Below, piece by piece: positions 49,915-61,258 of a stretch of DNA of 64,000 bases. Under the pieces are notes generated by a model that was not told the origin of the DNA, searched no databases, and saw only the letters and a list, made by a program, of their open reading frames with translations. The stretch lies in NCBI GenBank assembly GCA_038373865.1, contig JAXGGA010005502.1:1-64000 (forward strand), in the 5' to 3' direction. Each line of letters starts with the position of its first letter. Within the stretch, counting starts at the first letter, position 1. Source of the stretch: Uloborus plumipes. Lineage: Eukaryota; Arthropoda; Arachnida; Araneae; Uloboridae. The position numbers and the translations under genes are program-made.

Positions 49915-50175
49915 TTAAAAATTAGTATATTTAAAACAAAAATAAATGGTGTTTTTGAAATAATAATGCAGCGAAACTAATGCACCTTGATTAAGTATAA
50001 TTTTATTTTCCCAGCTTTCATGAACTGCAGAAATAATATCAACTGTTATCAACCGTTGTTCATCAAACAATTGGGTAACGAAAAAAAATCTACAGTCATC
50101 TGCTAAGTTTTGAAAATCATCAAAAATTACAAAAACAGAAGAGGTTTTTAAAAGATCTTGAATCGTTTCTGTCAT
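49915..50175 (-). CDS. Hypothetical 86-codon ORF in repeat unit 2, left arm
   Basis: The minus frame starts MTETIQDLLKTSSVFVIFDD and contains LADDCRFFFVTQLFDEQRL. No family recognised. It spans the end of tandem unit 2. The paralogous part of unit 1 (about 47,230-47,550) keeps DNA similarity (for example LFDNQRLITVD) but has several in-frame stops. The right-arm copy at 55,857-56,117 (plus) gives an identical protein. It may be a remnant coding segment of an unknown element. Confidence 0.25.
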   Translation of the reverse strand: MTETIQDLLKTSSVFVIFDDFQNLADDCRFFFVTQLFDEQRLITVDIISAVHESWENKIILNQGALVSLHYYFKNTIYFCFKYTNF

Positions 50176-51104
50176 TTTTTTTTTTTTTTGAGCTTAGAAG
50201 CACTTGTCTAAAAATATAAATCAGCTAAAGATCAAACATTGAAAAGAAAAAGTAAAAATGGAAATTAGTAAAGAAAATAAATCTACAAATGTTTTAGAAA
50301 GTCCTTTCAGTGATAGTGTTAATTAGTAATGCCTAAAATTTCAAACACTTAAATTTTAAAAAGGAACTAAATTTAAATACGCTTAAGTCATAAAAGCTCT
50401 TTGGGAATGACGTTTTTCTTCTTATACAACCGCTCAAAAATTATTAAGTAACTGGCGTTACGCTTTGAGTGAAAAAATGTATGAAACGGAGTTTTTTCTC
50501 CGTATTCTTAATGAAAACAAGAAGTTCTGTCAAGAACTAAACGAGCCTACTTTCCCGTACATCGACATCGGCATTCTAGCATCTGATCATTATTCTCTTG
50601 ATTATCTAAGACTAAAAATTATGTCAAACATACCTTTTTAGCACTTGAAGCTGATTTCTAAAAGCAAAATATACCCCTCTCATCAGATGAAATAGACACA
50701 TAAAAAGTAAATAAATGAATAAATAAAGCTTTGTCGCACCTTTTAAAGAATGTAACTGTTACAGTTCTTCCGTAGAAAAATTCCTCAATTGTTTTCAAAA
50801 AAAAAAATTAAAAGTACAAAGTACATCAAAACACATTTTATCAAAGAAAGAAAAAAAATAAAGAAAAAAAAAGAAAAAAAAACTCGTCCGTTGATAAAAT
50901 GTCTCGAATTTCACTTTTAATCCGTTGCCAGTTGTTAAATATAAATAAAGAATAAAATGCCCTCGTGAATGAAACATTTTGTTACAAAAAAAATCGTCTG
51001 CCAAAAATAATAATAATAATAATAAATTCAATAAAACAAATGAATAAATAAACAAAAAATCGTCTGCACAGTTAGTCATTTTTTTTTTCGGACTGTTTAC
51101 TCAA

Positions 51105-51405
51105 AAGTTATTAGGGGTGACAGCTTGCTTGAGCGGTTCAATGTTGAACGAAAAATTGTTCAAATCGGAAATGTAAATACGGGAATGAAGTATCCTTGAA
51201 AAGTTCTTTCCAACAAAAAAAAGTTTGTTCAAATCGGACTGTTCATTAAAAAGTTAGTATCGCGGGACCGGTTATTTGAACGGCTCAAAGTTGAACCAAA
51301 AATTGTTCAAATCAAAAAATCAAATATGGGAATGAGCTGTACTCGCCGAGATCTTTCCAACAAAAAAAAGTTTGTCCAAATCGGAATGTTCATTCAAAAG
51401 TTATT
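51105..51405. repeat. ~150-bp tandem repeat, two units, left arm
   Basis: Two consecutive diverged units each contain GAACGAAAAATTGTTCAAATC or its variant, GGGAATGA, TCTTTCCAACAAAAAAAAGT and CAAATCGGA.TGTTCATT.AAAAGTTA. They run directly into a (CAGA)n(CCGA)n microsatellite at about 51,412-51,440, whose length and pattern differ between the arms. Mirror at about 54,625-54,925. Confidence 0.75.
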
Positions 51406-51534
51406 AGGGGGGACAGACAGACAGACCGACCGACCGACGACAGACACACAAATTCCCCATCTCAATACCCTACTTTCAAATTTTTAATTTTTCGATATTT
51501 ATTTCATTTTTTTGTTTCTTTTTGACTTTTTTTT

Positions 51535-51610
51535 ACTTGGCGATATTTTTTGGGCTTGGCGATATTTTTTGGACTTGGCGATATTTTTGGACTTGGCGAC
51601 ATTTTTTAGA
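51535..51610. repeat. 18-19-bp tandem repeat, four units, left arm
   Basis: Four units of GACTTGGCGATATTTTTTG type. Mirror copies at about 54,420-54,490 (CGCCAAGTCCAAAAAATAT). In both arms the array lies between the microsatellite and unassigned DNA. Similar CGCCAAG motifs surround the hAT MITE at 25.6 kb, which may reflect a shared repeat family. Confidence 0.8.
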
Positions 51611-53000
51611 TGCATTAAGCCAATTTTAATGCTTTTTTCGTCTCTTTTATTTTTAACGGGAAAGTAGGCTAAAAAGTACTAACTTTCACATGTTATGCCA
51701 AAAAGAATGATTTTCCAAAGTTGCAAAAACAAATCTTTTTGAAAAACAATACAACAAAATTTCATTTAGATTTTTGTCCGCTCATCACGAAGAAACAACT
51801 TTGAAGTTTTCTTCGGCAGTTTTGTTTATTGTTTTTTCCATATTTTTTTTCCTCTTTGCTTTCTTTTTTTTAAACCAAAATCTATCTGGTTAAATTTCTG
51901 TTCAGGCATGTATGGCACCTAAAGTAAATTTTCATCCAAGAATTACCAATTTCCCAACCAATTCAAATTCATATTTCTAATGTAATCTATGCATAATATA
52001 ACGACACAAAATCCGAAGCAAGTTTTCATACATAAAAAAGAAACTCATCCCAGAAAAAAAAAAAATTCTTTCAATCATCGCCATCGAAATGACTTTCATC
52101 TTTGCGTACCTGTATAAAGGGTCAAGCCCTTTAATGCATAATGATTCCGAAACTTCTCCGTGCGATTACAGCTCCCACTCAAAGCGAAATGGAAGGCATG
52201 AGAATTCTACGGGTACTTTCTCCTTTTTTTTTCTTTCCATTTTCTTCGTCTTGTTGCCTTTGCTACGCTCCTGAATTATTCATATTCGAATGCATATAGG
52301 AGAAAATATTCGATCCGCAGCTTGGCCGGCGGATATTTTTGCCGTTGCCATTCCCTTAATGTAATTTCCGTATTTTTCCGACAGAGCGATCGGGAACAAG
52401 TGAAATAAAATTGTAGATTTGTAAAATGTTTAGAGATAAGACGTTCTATTTGTTGTGTGTTAAACATGCATAAAACATAGTTTCTATTGCAAGAAATATT
52501 ATATTTTTTTAAGATGGTAAGGAATGACAAGTAGTATTTTTGTCTGTACATTTGTGAGGCAATGAGATTTCGATATATCAATAAGTTCAGTAATTTAAAT
52601 AACTTTCCAGGGATTTATTTACCTGGTCAGCTTTACATAACTTATTTTCTCTCTGGCCTTTGTTTGATCTCTTACTCTAAGTTCAAATACAATATACGAG
52701 TAAAACCCTGATCATCTGAGTTTTGCAAATACTATGTACGAATAATAACGTAAGCCATTTATGCTTGAGACTACTGCAGGAAAGTCTTCAATTAAAGTGT
52801 AAACGCTTAAGAATTTAAGCAATCTGTAAACCAATAAAATACACAAAACAACAAAAGAATTGAGAGTGCAGTTAATAACATTTGTTTGAAGTTTTTTCTC
52901 CATAATTAATTAATGAATATATTTTTTTTTTCTGAAAATGAATATTATCTGTTCAGAAAATGGTAAGAAAGTAATAACAGATGAGTACTAAAATAGATTT

Positions 53001-53030
53001 GGAATATCGTTATAATAATAACGATATTCC
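53001..53030. repeat. Palindrome tip hairpin
   Basis: GGAATATCGTTA and TAACGATATTCC face each other with six bases (TAATAA) between them, most of which could pair. Just outside, the arms differ (AAATAGATTT against AACTCTAATT on the complement side) before matching again at ATGAGTACTA. Almost no spacer separates the arms. Confidence 0.95.
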
Positions 53031-55856
53031 AACTCTAATTTTAGTACTCATCAGTTATTACTTTCTTACCATTTTCTGAACAGATAATATTCATTTTCAG
53101 AAAAAAAATATATTCATTAATTATGGGGAAAAAACTTCAAACAAATGTTATTAACTGCACTCCCAATTCTTTTGTTGTTTTGTGTATTTTATTGGTTTAC
53201 AGATTGCTTAAATTCTTAAGCGTTTACACTTTAATTGAAGACTTTCCTGCAGTAGTCTCAAGCATAAATGGCTTACGTTATTATTCGTACATAGTATTTG
53301 CAAAACTCAGATGATCAGGGTTTTACTCGTATATTGTATTTGAACTTAGAGTAAGAGATCAAACAAAGGCCAGAGAGAAAATAAGTTATGTAAAGCTGAC
53401 CAGGTAAATAAATCCCTGGAAAGTTATTTAAATTACTGAACTTATTGATATATCGAAATCTCATTGCCTCACAAATGTACAGACAAAAATACTACTTGTC
53501 ATTCCTTACCATCTTAAAAAAACATAATATTTCTTGCAATAGAAACTGTATGTTTTATGCATGTTTAACACACAACAAATAGAACGTCTTATCTCTAAAC
53601 ATTTTACAAATCTACAATTTTATTTCACTTGTTCCCGATCGCTCTGTCGGAAAAATACGGAAATTACATTAAGGGAATGGCAACGGCAAAAATATCCGCC
53701 GGCCAAGCTGCGGATCGAATATTTTCTCCTATATGCATTCGAATATGAATAATTCAGGAGCGTAGCAAAGGCAACAAGACGAAGAAAATGGAAAGAAAAA
53801 AAAAGGAGAAAGTACCCGTAGAATTCTCATGCCTTCCATTTCGCTTTGAGTGGGAGCTGTAATCGCACGGAGAAGTTTCGGAATCATTATGCATTAAAGG
53901 GCTTGACCCTTTATACAGGTACGCAAAGATGAAAGTCATTTCGATGGCGGATGATTGAAAGAATTTTTTTTTCTGGGATGAGTTTCTTTTTTTATGTATG
54001 AAAACTTGCTTCGGATTTTGTGTCGTTATATTATGCATAGATTACATTAGAAATATGAATTTGAATTGGTTGGGAAATTGGTAATTCTTGGATGAAATTT
54101 ACTTTAGGTGCATACATGCCTGAACATAAATTTAACCAATAGATTTTGGTTTAAAAAAAAAGAAAGCAAAGAGAAAAAAAAATTGGAAAAACAATAAACA
54201 AAACTGCAGAAGAAAACTTCAAAGTTGTTTCTTCGTGATGAGCGGACAAAAATCTAAATGAAATTTGTTGTATTGTTTTTCTAAAAGATTTTGTTTTTGC
54301 AACTTTGGAAAATCATTCTTTTTGGCATAACATGTGAAAGTTAGTACTTTTTAGCCTACTTTCCCGTTAAAAATAAAAGAGACGAAAAAAGCATTAAAAT
54401 TGGCTTAATGCATCTAAAAAATGTCGCCAAGTCCAAAAAATATCGCCAAGTCCAAAAAATATCGCCAAGTTCAAAAAATATCGCCAAGTAAAAAAAAGTC
54501 AAAAAGAAACAAAAAAATGAAATAAATATCGAAAAATTAAAAATTTGAAAGTAGGGTATTGAGATGGGGAATTTGTGCGTCGGTCGGTCGGTCTGTCTGT
54601 CTGTCTGTCTGTCTGTCCCCCCCTAATAACTTTTGAATGAACATTCCGATTTGGACAAACTTTTTTTTGTTGGAAAGATCTCGGCGAGTACAGCTCATTC
54701 CCATATTTGATTTTTTGATTTGAACAATTTTTGGTTCAACTTTGAGCCGTTCAAATAACCGGTCCCGCGATACTAACTTTTTAATGAACAGTCCGATTTG
54801 AACAAACTTTTTTTTGTTGGAAAGAACTTTTCAAGGATACTTCATTCCCGTATTTACATTTCCGATTTGAACAATTTTTCGTTCAACATTGAACCGCTCA
54901 AGCAAGCTGTCACCCCTAATAACTTTTGAGTAAACAGTCCGAAAAAAAAATGACTGACTGTGCAGACGATTTTTTGTTTATTTATTCATTTGTTTTATTG
55001 AATTTATTATTATTATTATTATTTTTTTTTTTGGCAGACGATTTTTTTTTGTAACAAAAATGTTTCATTCACGAGGGCATTTTATTCTTTATTTATATTT
55101 AACAACTGGCAACGGATTAAAAGTGAAATTCGAGACATTTTATCAACGGACGAGTTTTTTTTTCTTTTTTTTTTTTCTTTATTTTTTTTCTTTCGTTGAT
55201 AAAATGTGTTTTGATGTACTTTGTACTTTTAATTTTTTTTTTGAAAACAATTGAGGAATTTTTCTACGGAAGAACTGTAACAGTTACATTCTTTAAAAGG
55301 TGCGACAAAGCTTTATTTATTCATTTATTTACTTTTTATGTGTCTATTTCATCTGATGAGAGGGGTATATTTTGCTTTTAGAAATCAGCTTCAAGTGCTA
55401 AAAAGGTATGTTTGACATAATTTTTAGTCTTAGATAATCAAGAGAATAATGATCAGATGCTAGAATGCCGATGTCGATGTACGGGAAAGTAGGCTCGTTT
55501 AGTTCTTGACAGAACTTCTTGTTTTCATTAAGAATACGGAGAAAAAACTCCGTTTCATACATTTTTTCACTCAAAGCGTAACGCCAGTTACTTAATAATT
55601 TTTTTGAATGCGGTTGTATAAGAAGAAAACGTCATTCCCAAAGAGCTTTTATGACTTAAGCGTATTTAAATTTAGTTCCTTTTTAAAATTTAAGTGTTGA
55701 AATTTTGGCATTACTAATTAACCTTCACTGAAAGGCTCTAAAACATTAGTAGATTTTTTTCTTTTTACTAATTTCATTTTTACTTTTTCTTTTCAAATGT
55801 TTGATCTTTAGCTGATTTATATATATAGCAAGTGCTTCTAAGCAAAAAAAAAAAAA

Positions 55857-56117
55857 ATGACAGAAACGATTCAAGATCTTTTAAAAACCTCTTCTGTTTT
55901 TGTAATTTTTGATGATTTTCAAAACTTAGCAGATGACTGTAGATTTTTTTTCGTTACCCAATTGTTTGATGAACAACGGTTGATAACAGTTGATATTATT
56001 TCTGCAGTTCATGAAAGCTGGGAAAATAAAATTATACTTAATCAAGGTGCATTAGTTTCGCTGCATTATTATTTCAAAAACACCATTTATTTTTGTTTTA
56101 AATATACTAATTTTTAA
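55857..56117 (+). CDS. Hypothetical 86-codon ORF, right arm
   Basis: The translation is identical to the left-arm copy at 49,915-50,175 (minus). The DNA just upstream (55,700-55,850) is one of the less similar patches between the arms, so the match of the coding stretch stands out a little. Function unknown. Confidence 0.25.
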   Translation: MTETIQDLLKTSSVFVIFDDFQNLADDCRFFFVTQLFDEQRLITVDIISAVHESWENKIILNQGALVSLHYYFKNTIYFCFKYTNF

Positions 56118-56418
56118 ACGACCCACACTTGACGCCATGAGGAGTTAAGTGGAGTCCTTAAAAAATGTTCTTAAAATGCAACATTGGAAATAAAAATCAA
56201 ACGAAATTAAATGGTTCTCTTTATGCCATATCTATATGAATCATATGTGCACAAAATGTATCAAGAGTTTTAACATGAATTTAACAGTTATTTTCGAATA
56301 ATCTCTAAAATATGCTTGATTTATTTTTCAATTTGACCTGCCAGACTCCCTATATATTCTCTGAGATTTTGTTTAAAGAATTTGTTTTAAAATAAATTGT
56401 ATTCCACAAATGGCTTCA

Positions 56419-56670
56419 TTACTTACGGAAAACTGAACATTTAGCATCCATTTCCGATATTTTAAGAGCTAAAAATTCGAACACCTCTGAATTAGGGCCA
56501 CCAATTACTAAAATATCAATTTCCAATATTTTTAAATAATGAATCTCTAATTTTCTATCATAAAGAATAGCTGACAACATACTGAAGGTTAAATAGTTCC
56601 CATATTTTTGAATTTTTAAGGTTATGGGGACAAATCTAATAAATTCCTGAACAAAATCAAGCACATCCAT
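56419..56670 (-). CDS. Hypothetical ORF or exon, right arm
   Basis: Reverse-complement copy of 49,362-49,613 with identical translation and the same GTAAGT after the last codons. Unrecognised. Confidence 0.25.
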   Translation of the reverse strand: MDVLDFVQEFIRFVPITLKIQKYGNYLTFSMLSAILYDRKLEIHYLKILEIDILVIGGPNSEVFEFLALKISEMDAKCSVFRK

Positions 56671-57116
56671 CTTTTACGGAATCTAAAAAGCTAGGCTCGC
56701 TAAATACGTCTGTCACTATAATTTGCCTACTTTGGCAATAAAAGCTTTTACAATTCTAAAATACGAATGAAGTGCTATCGAATGATCTATTATGAATGAA
56801 AAAGAAATAATGGGAAAAATCAAAATTTTCAAAATAGTCATTGCTTTAAGTTTTGCTTTAAAATGGTTTCAAAAATATTTATATTTTTCACTAACATTTA
56901 TTTTTGGGACAAATACAATGACTCACAAATCTATTTTGAAAAAAATAATTATTATTCTCCACTTTATATGCTTTAAATAAATTATTGCTTAGCATTTTAT
57001 GCGTAGATTTTTTTTTTTATTTACTACAGGAAATGACAACTTGGACGAGTAGAAGGTTAAACTAGATATTAAAAACTCGAAACATTTTGGATAGGATTGA
57101 ACGATTTTCACAAGAA

Positions 57117-57588
57117 TCTATATATATATATAAGTATATATAAAAATAAATATATAAAGGTATGTATGTATGTATATATATATTTGTTTGCTTGTTTGTA
57201 TGTTTGTTCCTTATACAAATCCTTAGTTTTCGTTGGATTTTCATCAAACTTGATGAAAATCAATGTTCCTTGATGCTCTAGAATTCACATAGGCGGGGTT
57301 TTGAAATTTAAAATATCCAAAAAGCTCAAAACTGAAATTTTTTGTCTCAAAATGGCCTTTTTCTTTCAATTTTGGATTGATAGAGTAATAGAGATAAGCC
57401 TTTAAGAATACAAATTGATAAAATTTAACACATTTAAATATGAGTATTTTCCAACAAATATTACGATTAACAATGAATTATCAGTTTAAGGCCCACCTAT
57501 TATATTTTAGCATGAAATAAGTTAAAAACAATTATAATAAGCTATGTTGCATTAATAAGCATCCGGGCAACGCCGGGTAATAAACTAG
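57117..57588 (+). mobile_element. Small non-autonomous Helitron (family A), right arm
   Basis: Starts A|TCTATATATATATAAG and ends CCGGGCAACGCCGGG, TAATAAA, CTAG|T. It is the mirror of 48,447-48,916, two bases longer in the AT-rich start. Confidence 0.85.
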
Positions 57589-57793
57589 TAACCCATATGC
57601 TGCAATGAAAATGACGAAACAAAACCATCCACACGAACCAATATTTATAAATAAGTAAACCAAAATAAAATAAAAGTCACCAATCAACTAATTTTATTTT
57701 CAACTCCAACCCCGCTGACAGGCCGAAATCAAACTTTAAACGAACATCACACTCTGGAAATGAAATCTCGGTCGCTTAGTTAAGCTTTCTTAA

Positions 57794-58376
57794 CCCCTTC
57801 CAGGCTCATTTTATTTCGGGATTACGGATCAAAAAATATCAATTTTTTAATGCTTATTTTCATACATACATATCTTTTTAAACATAATAGCATCATTCGA
57901 ATGTAACATTTCCTACAAATAAATGTAAAAATATCTATTTAAATAAATGAGTAATTTCTGGATTACGGATAAAAAAAATTCAATTTTTTATGCTTATTTT
58001 CATATATACATATCTTTTTAAACATAATAGCATCATTCGCATGCAACATTTCCTAAAAATAAATGTAAAAATATCAATTTAAATAAATGAGTATTTACCT
58101 GCAAAGTTGGCTTTCTGTATGGCAGAAATCATTGTACTTTGGATTCGGCGCCTACTCTTATCTTAAATCTACAGCTCAAAACACTGTATAGTTATGTTAT
58201 CTAGTAGCAACAATAGTAAATAAAAGCATCCGAAACCATAAAAGGGACATGTGAAATAATTCTTGAAAGACTGGTTGTATAGTGTTAATTTTCACCGTGC
58301 CCGAGCTACACTCGGGACGAGCCAGAATGGAACATTTCGCTTGCCCGAGTCCAGCTCGGGATAAGCCGGGAAGGGG
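57794..58376. mobile_element. piggyBac-type MITE, right arm
   Basis: Mirror of 47,660-48,242, with TTAA at 57790-57793 and 58377-58380. Confidence 0.8.
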
Positions 58377-59664
58377 TTAAGAAAAAAAAATAACAACCTC
58401 CCTCTGAAGAAGATTGCTCAGCTAATTAAGAAGTCAAACTTGTCAGCGAAAGAAAGGATTTAAGTCGATGAAACATCGTGACTTTTTTGGTGACTTTTCA
58501 AACTTAACAGATGATTGTAGATTTTTCTGTGTTTTCCCATTTGTTTGATAACCAACGGTTGATAACAGTTGACTAAATATCTGCAAATAATAAAAGCTGA
58601 GAAAATTCGTTTGAATAAAATTATACTTAATCAAAGTGCATTAATTTCGCTGCATTATTATTTCAATAACACTATTAATTTTTGATTAAATATGTACTAG
58701 TTTTTAAACAATTCGCACTTGAACCCATGAGGAGTTAAGTGAAGTCTTTAAAGCTTGTTCTTAAAAAGCATCATTGAAAATAAAAATCAAACTAAATTAA
58801 ATGGTTCTCTTTACGCCATATCTAAAATGACGAAACGAAACCCTCCATACGATACAATATCTATAAATAAGTAAACCAAAATAAAACAAAAGTCACCAAT
58901 CAACTAATTTCATTTTCAACTCCAACACCGCTGATAGGCCGAAATCAAACTTCAAACGAATATCACACTCTGGCAATGAAATCTCGGTCGCTTAGTTAAG
59001 CTCCTTAAAAAAAAAAAAAAAAAAACTTCCCTCTGAAGAAGATTGCTCAGCTAATTAAGAAGTCAAACTTGTCAGCGAAAGAAAGGATTTAAGTCGATGA
59101 AACATCGTAAGTTTGCTGACGGGAGTCGACATTGACAGCAGAATTTGACTTTGCTTCAGGGAGAAGTGACAGGCACGGTTTCGTGGAAAGTAAATCTATT
59201 GAGAGGACGTTTCCCCCTTTAGGTTAATGTAAGAGCCGACGAAGAAAAAATATTAATTTTAGCTGATTAAAAGTATGAAATATGTTCTGCAATATTTTTG
59301 ACGTTTAAGTTCTAAATTTTCTTTTTTTTTTTTTTGCTCTCGGAATAATAAAGAATAAAATTATTGCAAAAAAGCAATGCAGCAACTAATGTAATCCAAT
59401 TTGCAAAATTTGAATTTCAGAAATAATCTTGGCATTCTTAAGGATATTTTGTTTTATCTTTCTTTTCTTTTTTCTTGTGGGCAATATTTCACTGCGTTTT
59501 CTCATGTGAAACTTGAATTTATTTTCGATATGCATTGTTTAACAAGGAAATCCTTTTTTTAGAGTGTGTGTGTTTAAGGTATCTGCATATTTGATATATC
59601 CAATACTAATCATTTCTTGTTGAATACAGAAGAGGAATAAACGTTTTTTTTTTTTTTTGGCCTT

Positions 59665-59820
59665 CAGGGCCTGGCTCCACATCAGCAGAAAACCAACCGA
59701 AACCGAAGGCAGAAACCGAAAATCCGGATACTTTCCATTTCTTTTAAATTCAAAGTATCCGGATTTTTGGTTTCTGTCATCGGTTTCGGTCGGTTTTCTG
59801 CTACGTGGAGCCAGGACCTC
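59665..59820. mobile_element. Hairpin MITE, right arm
   Basis: Mirror of 46,212-46,367, nearly identical. The outer end reads CAGGGCCTGGCTCCAC here. Confidence 0.8.
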
Positions 59821-60429
59821 AGTCATTTAGGGTCACTTTTTCCCACATAACATTGCTTTTTGTTTCACCAGATCTAGTTTCGAGACGTTTTCAACAATAT
59901 AGAAGATATTATGTAGGGCTGTAGTCATGCAACTTTTACTACTGATTTATATTCAAAATATTTTGATGAATATCAGACTTTAAAGTTATTTTAAGGGATA
60001 AAGAAGGATGTCTAATAGTGATATATTCTTTTTTAATCAACTGTTTCGTTATTAATGATTGCCGACGGGTTTTGAGATTTGGAAAATTGATGTCGATTTC
60101 CGAGTAAGTAGTACAGTGGTCAATACTAGTTGTCACTTTACTCATTCTATTTCATGTTAATTGTTTTGTACAAAGAACTCTCCATAGTTTACTAAATTCC
60201 AACAAAACCCAAAAATAGATTTAAAATGTTTTAACTCCTGTACGTTAAACAACATCGCTCTCGTATTTTAATTTTCCTAATTTGTATAATTAAATGGTTT
60301 TCTTATGCATAAAATTCATCACAAAAATTAAGGAATTTTATAAGCTTGCTTTGTAAATCGAACAAAATAGCTCTTAAAACGAACGTGTCACTTGAATAAA
60401 TTCGCTTATTGGTTTTATAAACTTATTTT

Positions 60430-60947
60430 AACCCTTGTGGGTCCCTTGAGGTCAGAGATGCCCCTAAAGCGATTTCTGTTTAATATATTTTATTAATCAA
60501 CCATTTGTTTTTAATGGAATTTTGTGACTTTTATTCTTCCAGCTTTTTATGCAGAATAATGCAAATATTTTGTTTAATTTTCCCGAATTTGCAGTTTTTG
60601 CTCAAAAGACGATTGTATTTACTGCCTCAGAATGCCAAAAGAAAAAAAAGAGAAGAGGACGTTGTAACCTCTGTCCAAGAGAACTGGATAAAAAATGTAG
60701 CGAAAACTGTCATAACTGTTTGAAATTCACTTGCAAAAATCATTTGTTTCAGGTTGTTAATAAATCTACAGTTATTGTAAGCTTTGCTCTAAAATTATTT
60801 TTTTTAATGCATAAACTAAATTTTACTTTTATTGTGCCTTTTCATTAAGTGCATGTAACATTCAATAATCATAAAACATTAATTAAAGGAAATTTATGAC
60901 CCCAAGGGTCTTGAGCGTAATCAAAATGTGAGGGACCCACGAGGGAT
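60430..60947 (+). mobile_element. piggyBac-type element remnant, right arm
   Basis: TTAACCCTTGTGGGTCCC at the left and GGGACCCACGAGGG|ATAA at the right. The right-hand TTAA seen in the left arm has become ATAA. A ~10-bp subterminal segment present in the left arm (CGACCCC...) is missing here. Confidence 0.75.
60549..60730 (+). pseudogene. piggyBac transposase Cys-rich domain, right arm
   Basis: GRCNLCPRELDKKCS and ENCHNCLKFTCKNH keep all the Cys and His positions seen in the left copy. The downstream frame continues past the domain because the left copy's stop (after LLQVC) is not shared. No catalytic core. Confidence 0.7.
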
Positions 60948-61069
60948 AAGTACAAAGAGTAGTAAAGAAAAGTTGGCCGGAGAGCAGAATTCTAGGTGTC
61001 AAAAAAGAAAGAAAGAAAAGAAAAAGAAAAAAGAAACTGCAAGGAAAAGAAAATAGTTCGATAACCTAC

Positions 61070-61258
61070 TTATAGCAGATGCTGAAAATGAGCACCATTC
61101 ATCTCCGGGCACTTTTGGGTCCTAGTCAGCAAGTTGCGGATGGCAGCTCGAAGTTTTGCTTCTGGAACTGCTGCAATCTCGACAGAAATATTCTGCGACG
61201 GTTCATGACGACTATGTGTGTTCATGCAATACACCTTAGATTTGATGATTCCCCACAA
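61070..61258 (-). pseudogene. Tc1/mariner-like transposase C-terminus, right arm
   Basis: A 62-codon minus frame: MWGIIKSKVY at the start (the family's L/MWG.IKS.VY block), then NISVEIAAVPEAKLRAAIRN, and a terminal NGAHFQHLL like the GG.HFEHLL ending of several Tc1/mariner-type transposases. Only this C-terminal fragment is present. The frame is open here but broken in the left arm. Confidence 0.7.

Larger units (their letters stand above)
46925..50130. repeat. Interrupted 630-bp tandem duplication, left arm
   Basis: Unit 1 (46,925-47,554) starts at CGATGTTTCATCGACTTAAA and runs through CTTAACTAAGCGACCGAG, GTCATTTTAGATATGGC and on to AAAAAGTCA. Unit 2 starts at 47,555 with the same sequence. 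It is split by a piggyBac-type MITE (47,660-48,242), a Helitron (48,447-48,916) and further inserted DNA. It resumes at 49,799 with AGATATGGCATAAAGAGAACC and ends near 50,130. Removing the inserts gives about 630-640 bp. The mirror image is at about 55,902-59,107. Confidence 0.85.
50200..53000. other. Central left arm, otherwise unassigned
   Basis: No gene recognised. The paired ORFs 52,712-52,903 (minus) and 53,123-53,314 (plus) differ at two residues, and 52,276-52,581 / 53,561-53,752 share their downstream part; none has a recognised domain. Purine-rich low-complexity DNA lies at about 50,840-50,882. Confidence 0.35.
55902..59107. repeat. Interrupted 630-bp tandem duplication, right arm
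   Basis: Mirror of 46,925-50,130, with the same insertions at the same places. This shows that the duplication and its insertions predate the inverted duplication or were copied by conversion. Confidence 0.8.

Noticed and set aside
52712..53314. Divergent 63-codon ORF pair at the palindrome centre as a gene pair
   Set aside because: They are the same sequence mirrored by the inverted duplication, with no recognisable motif.
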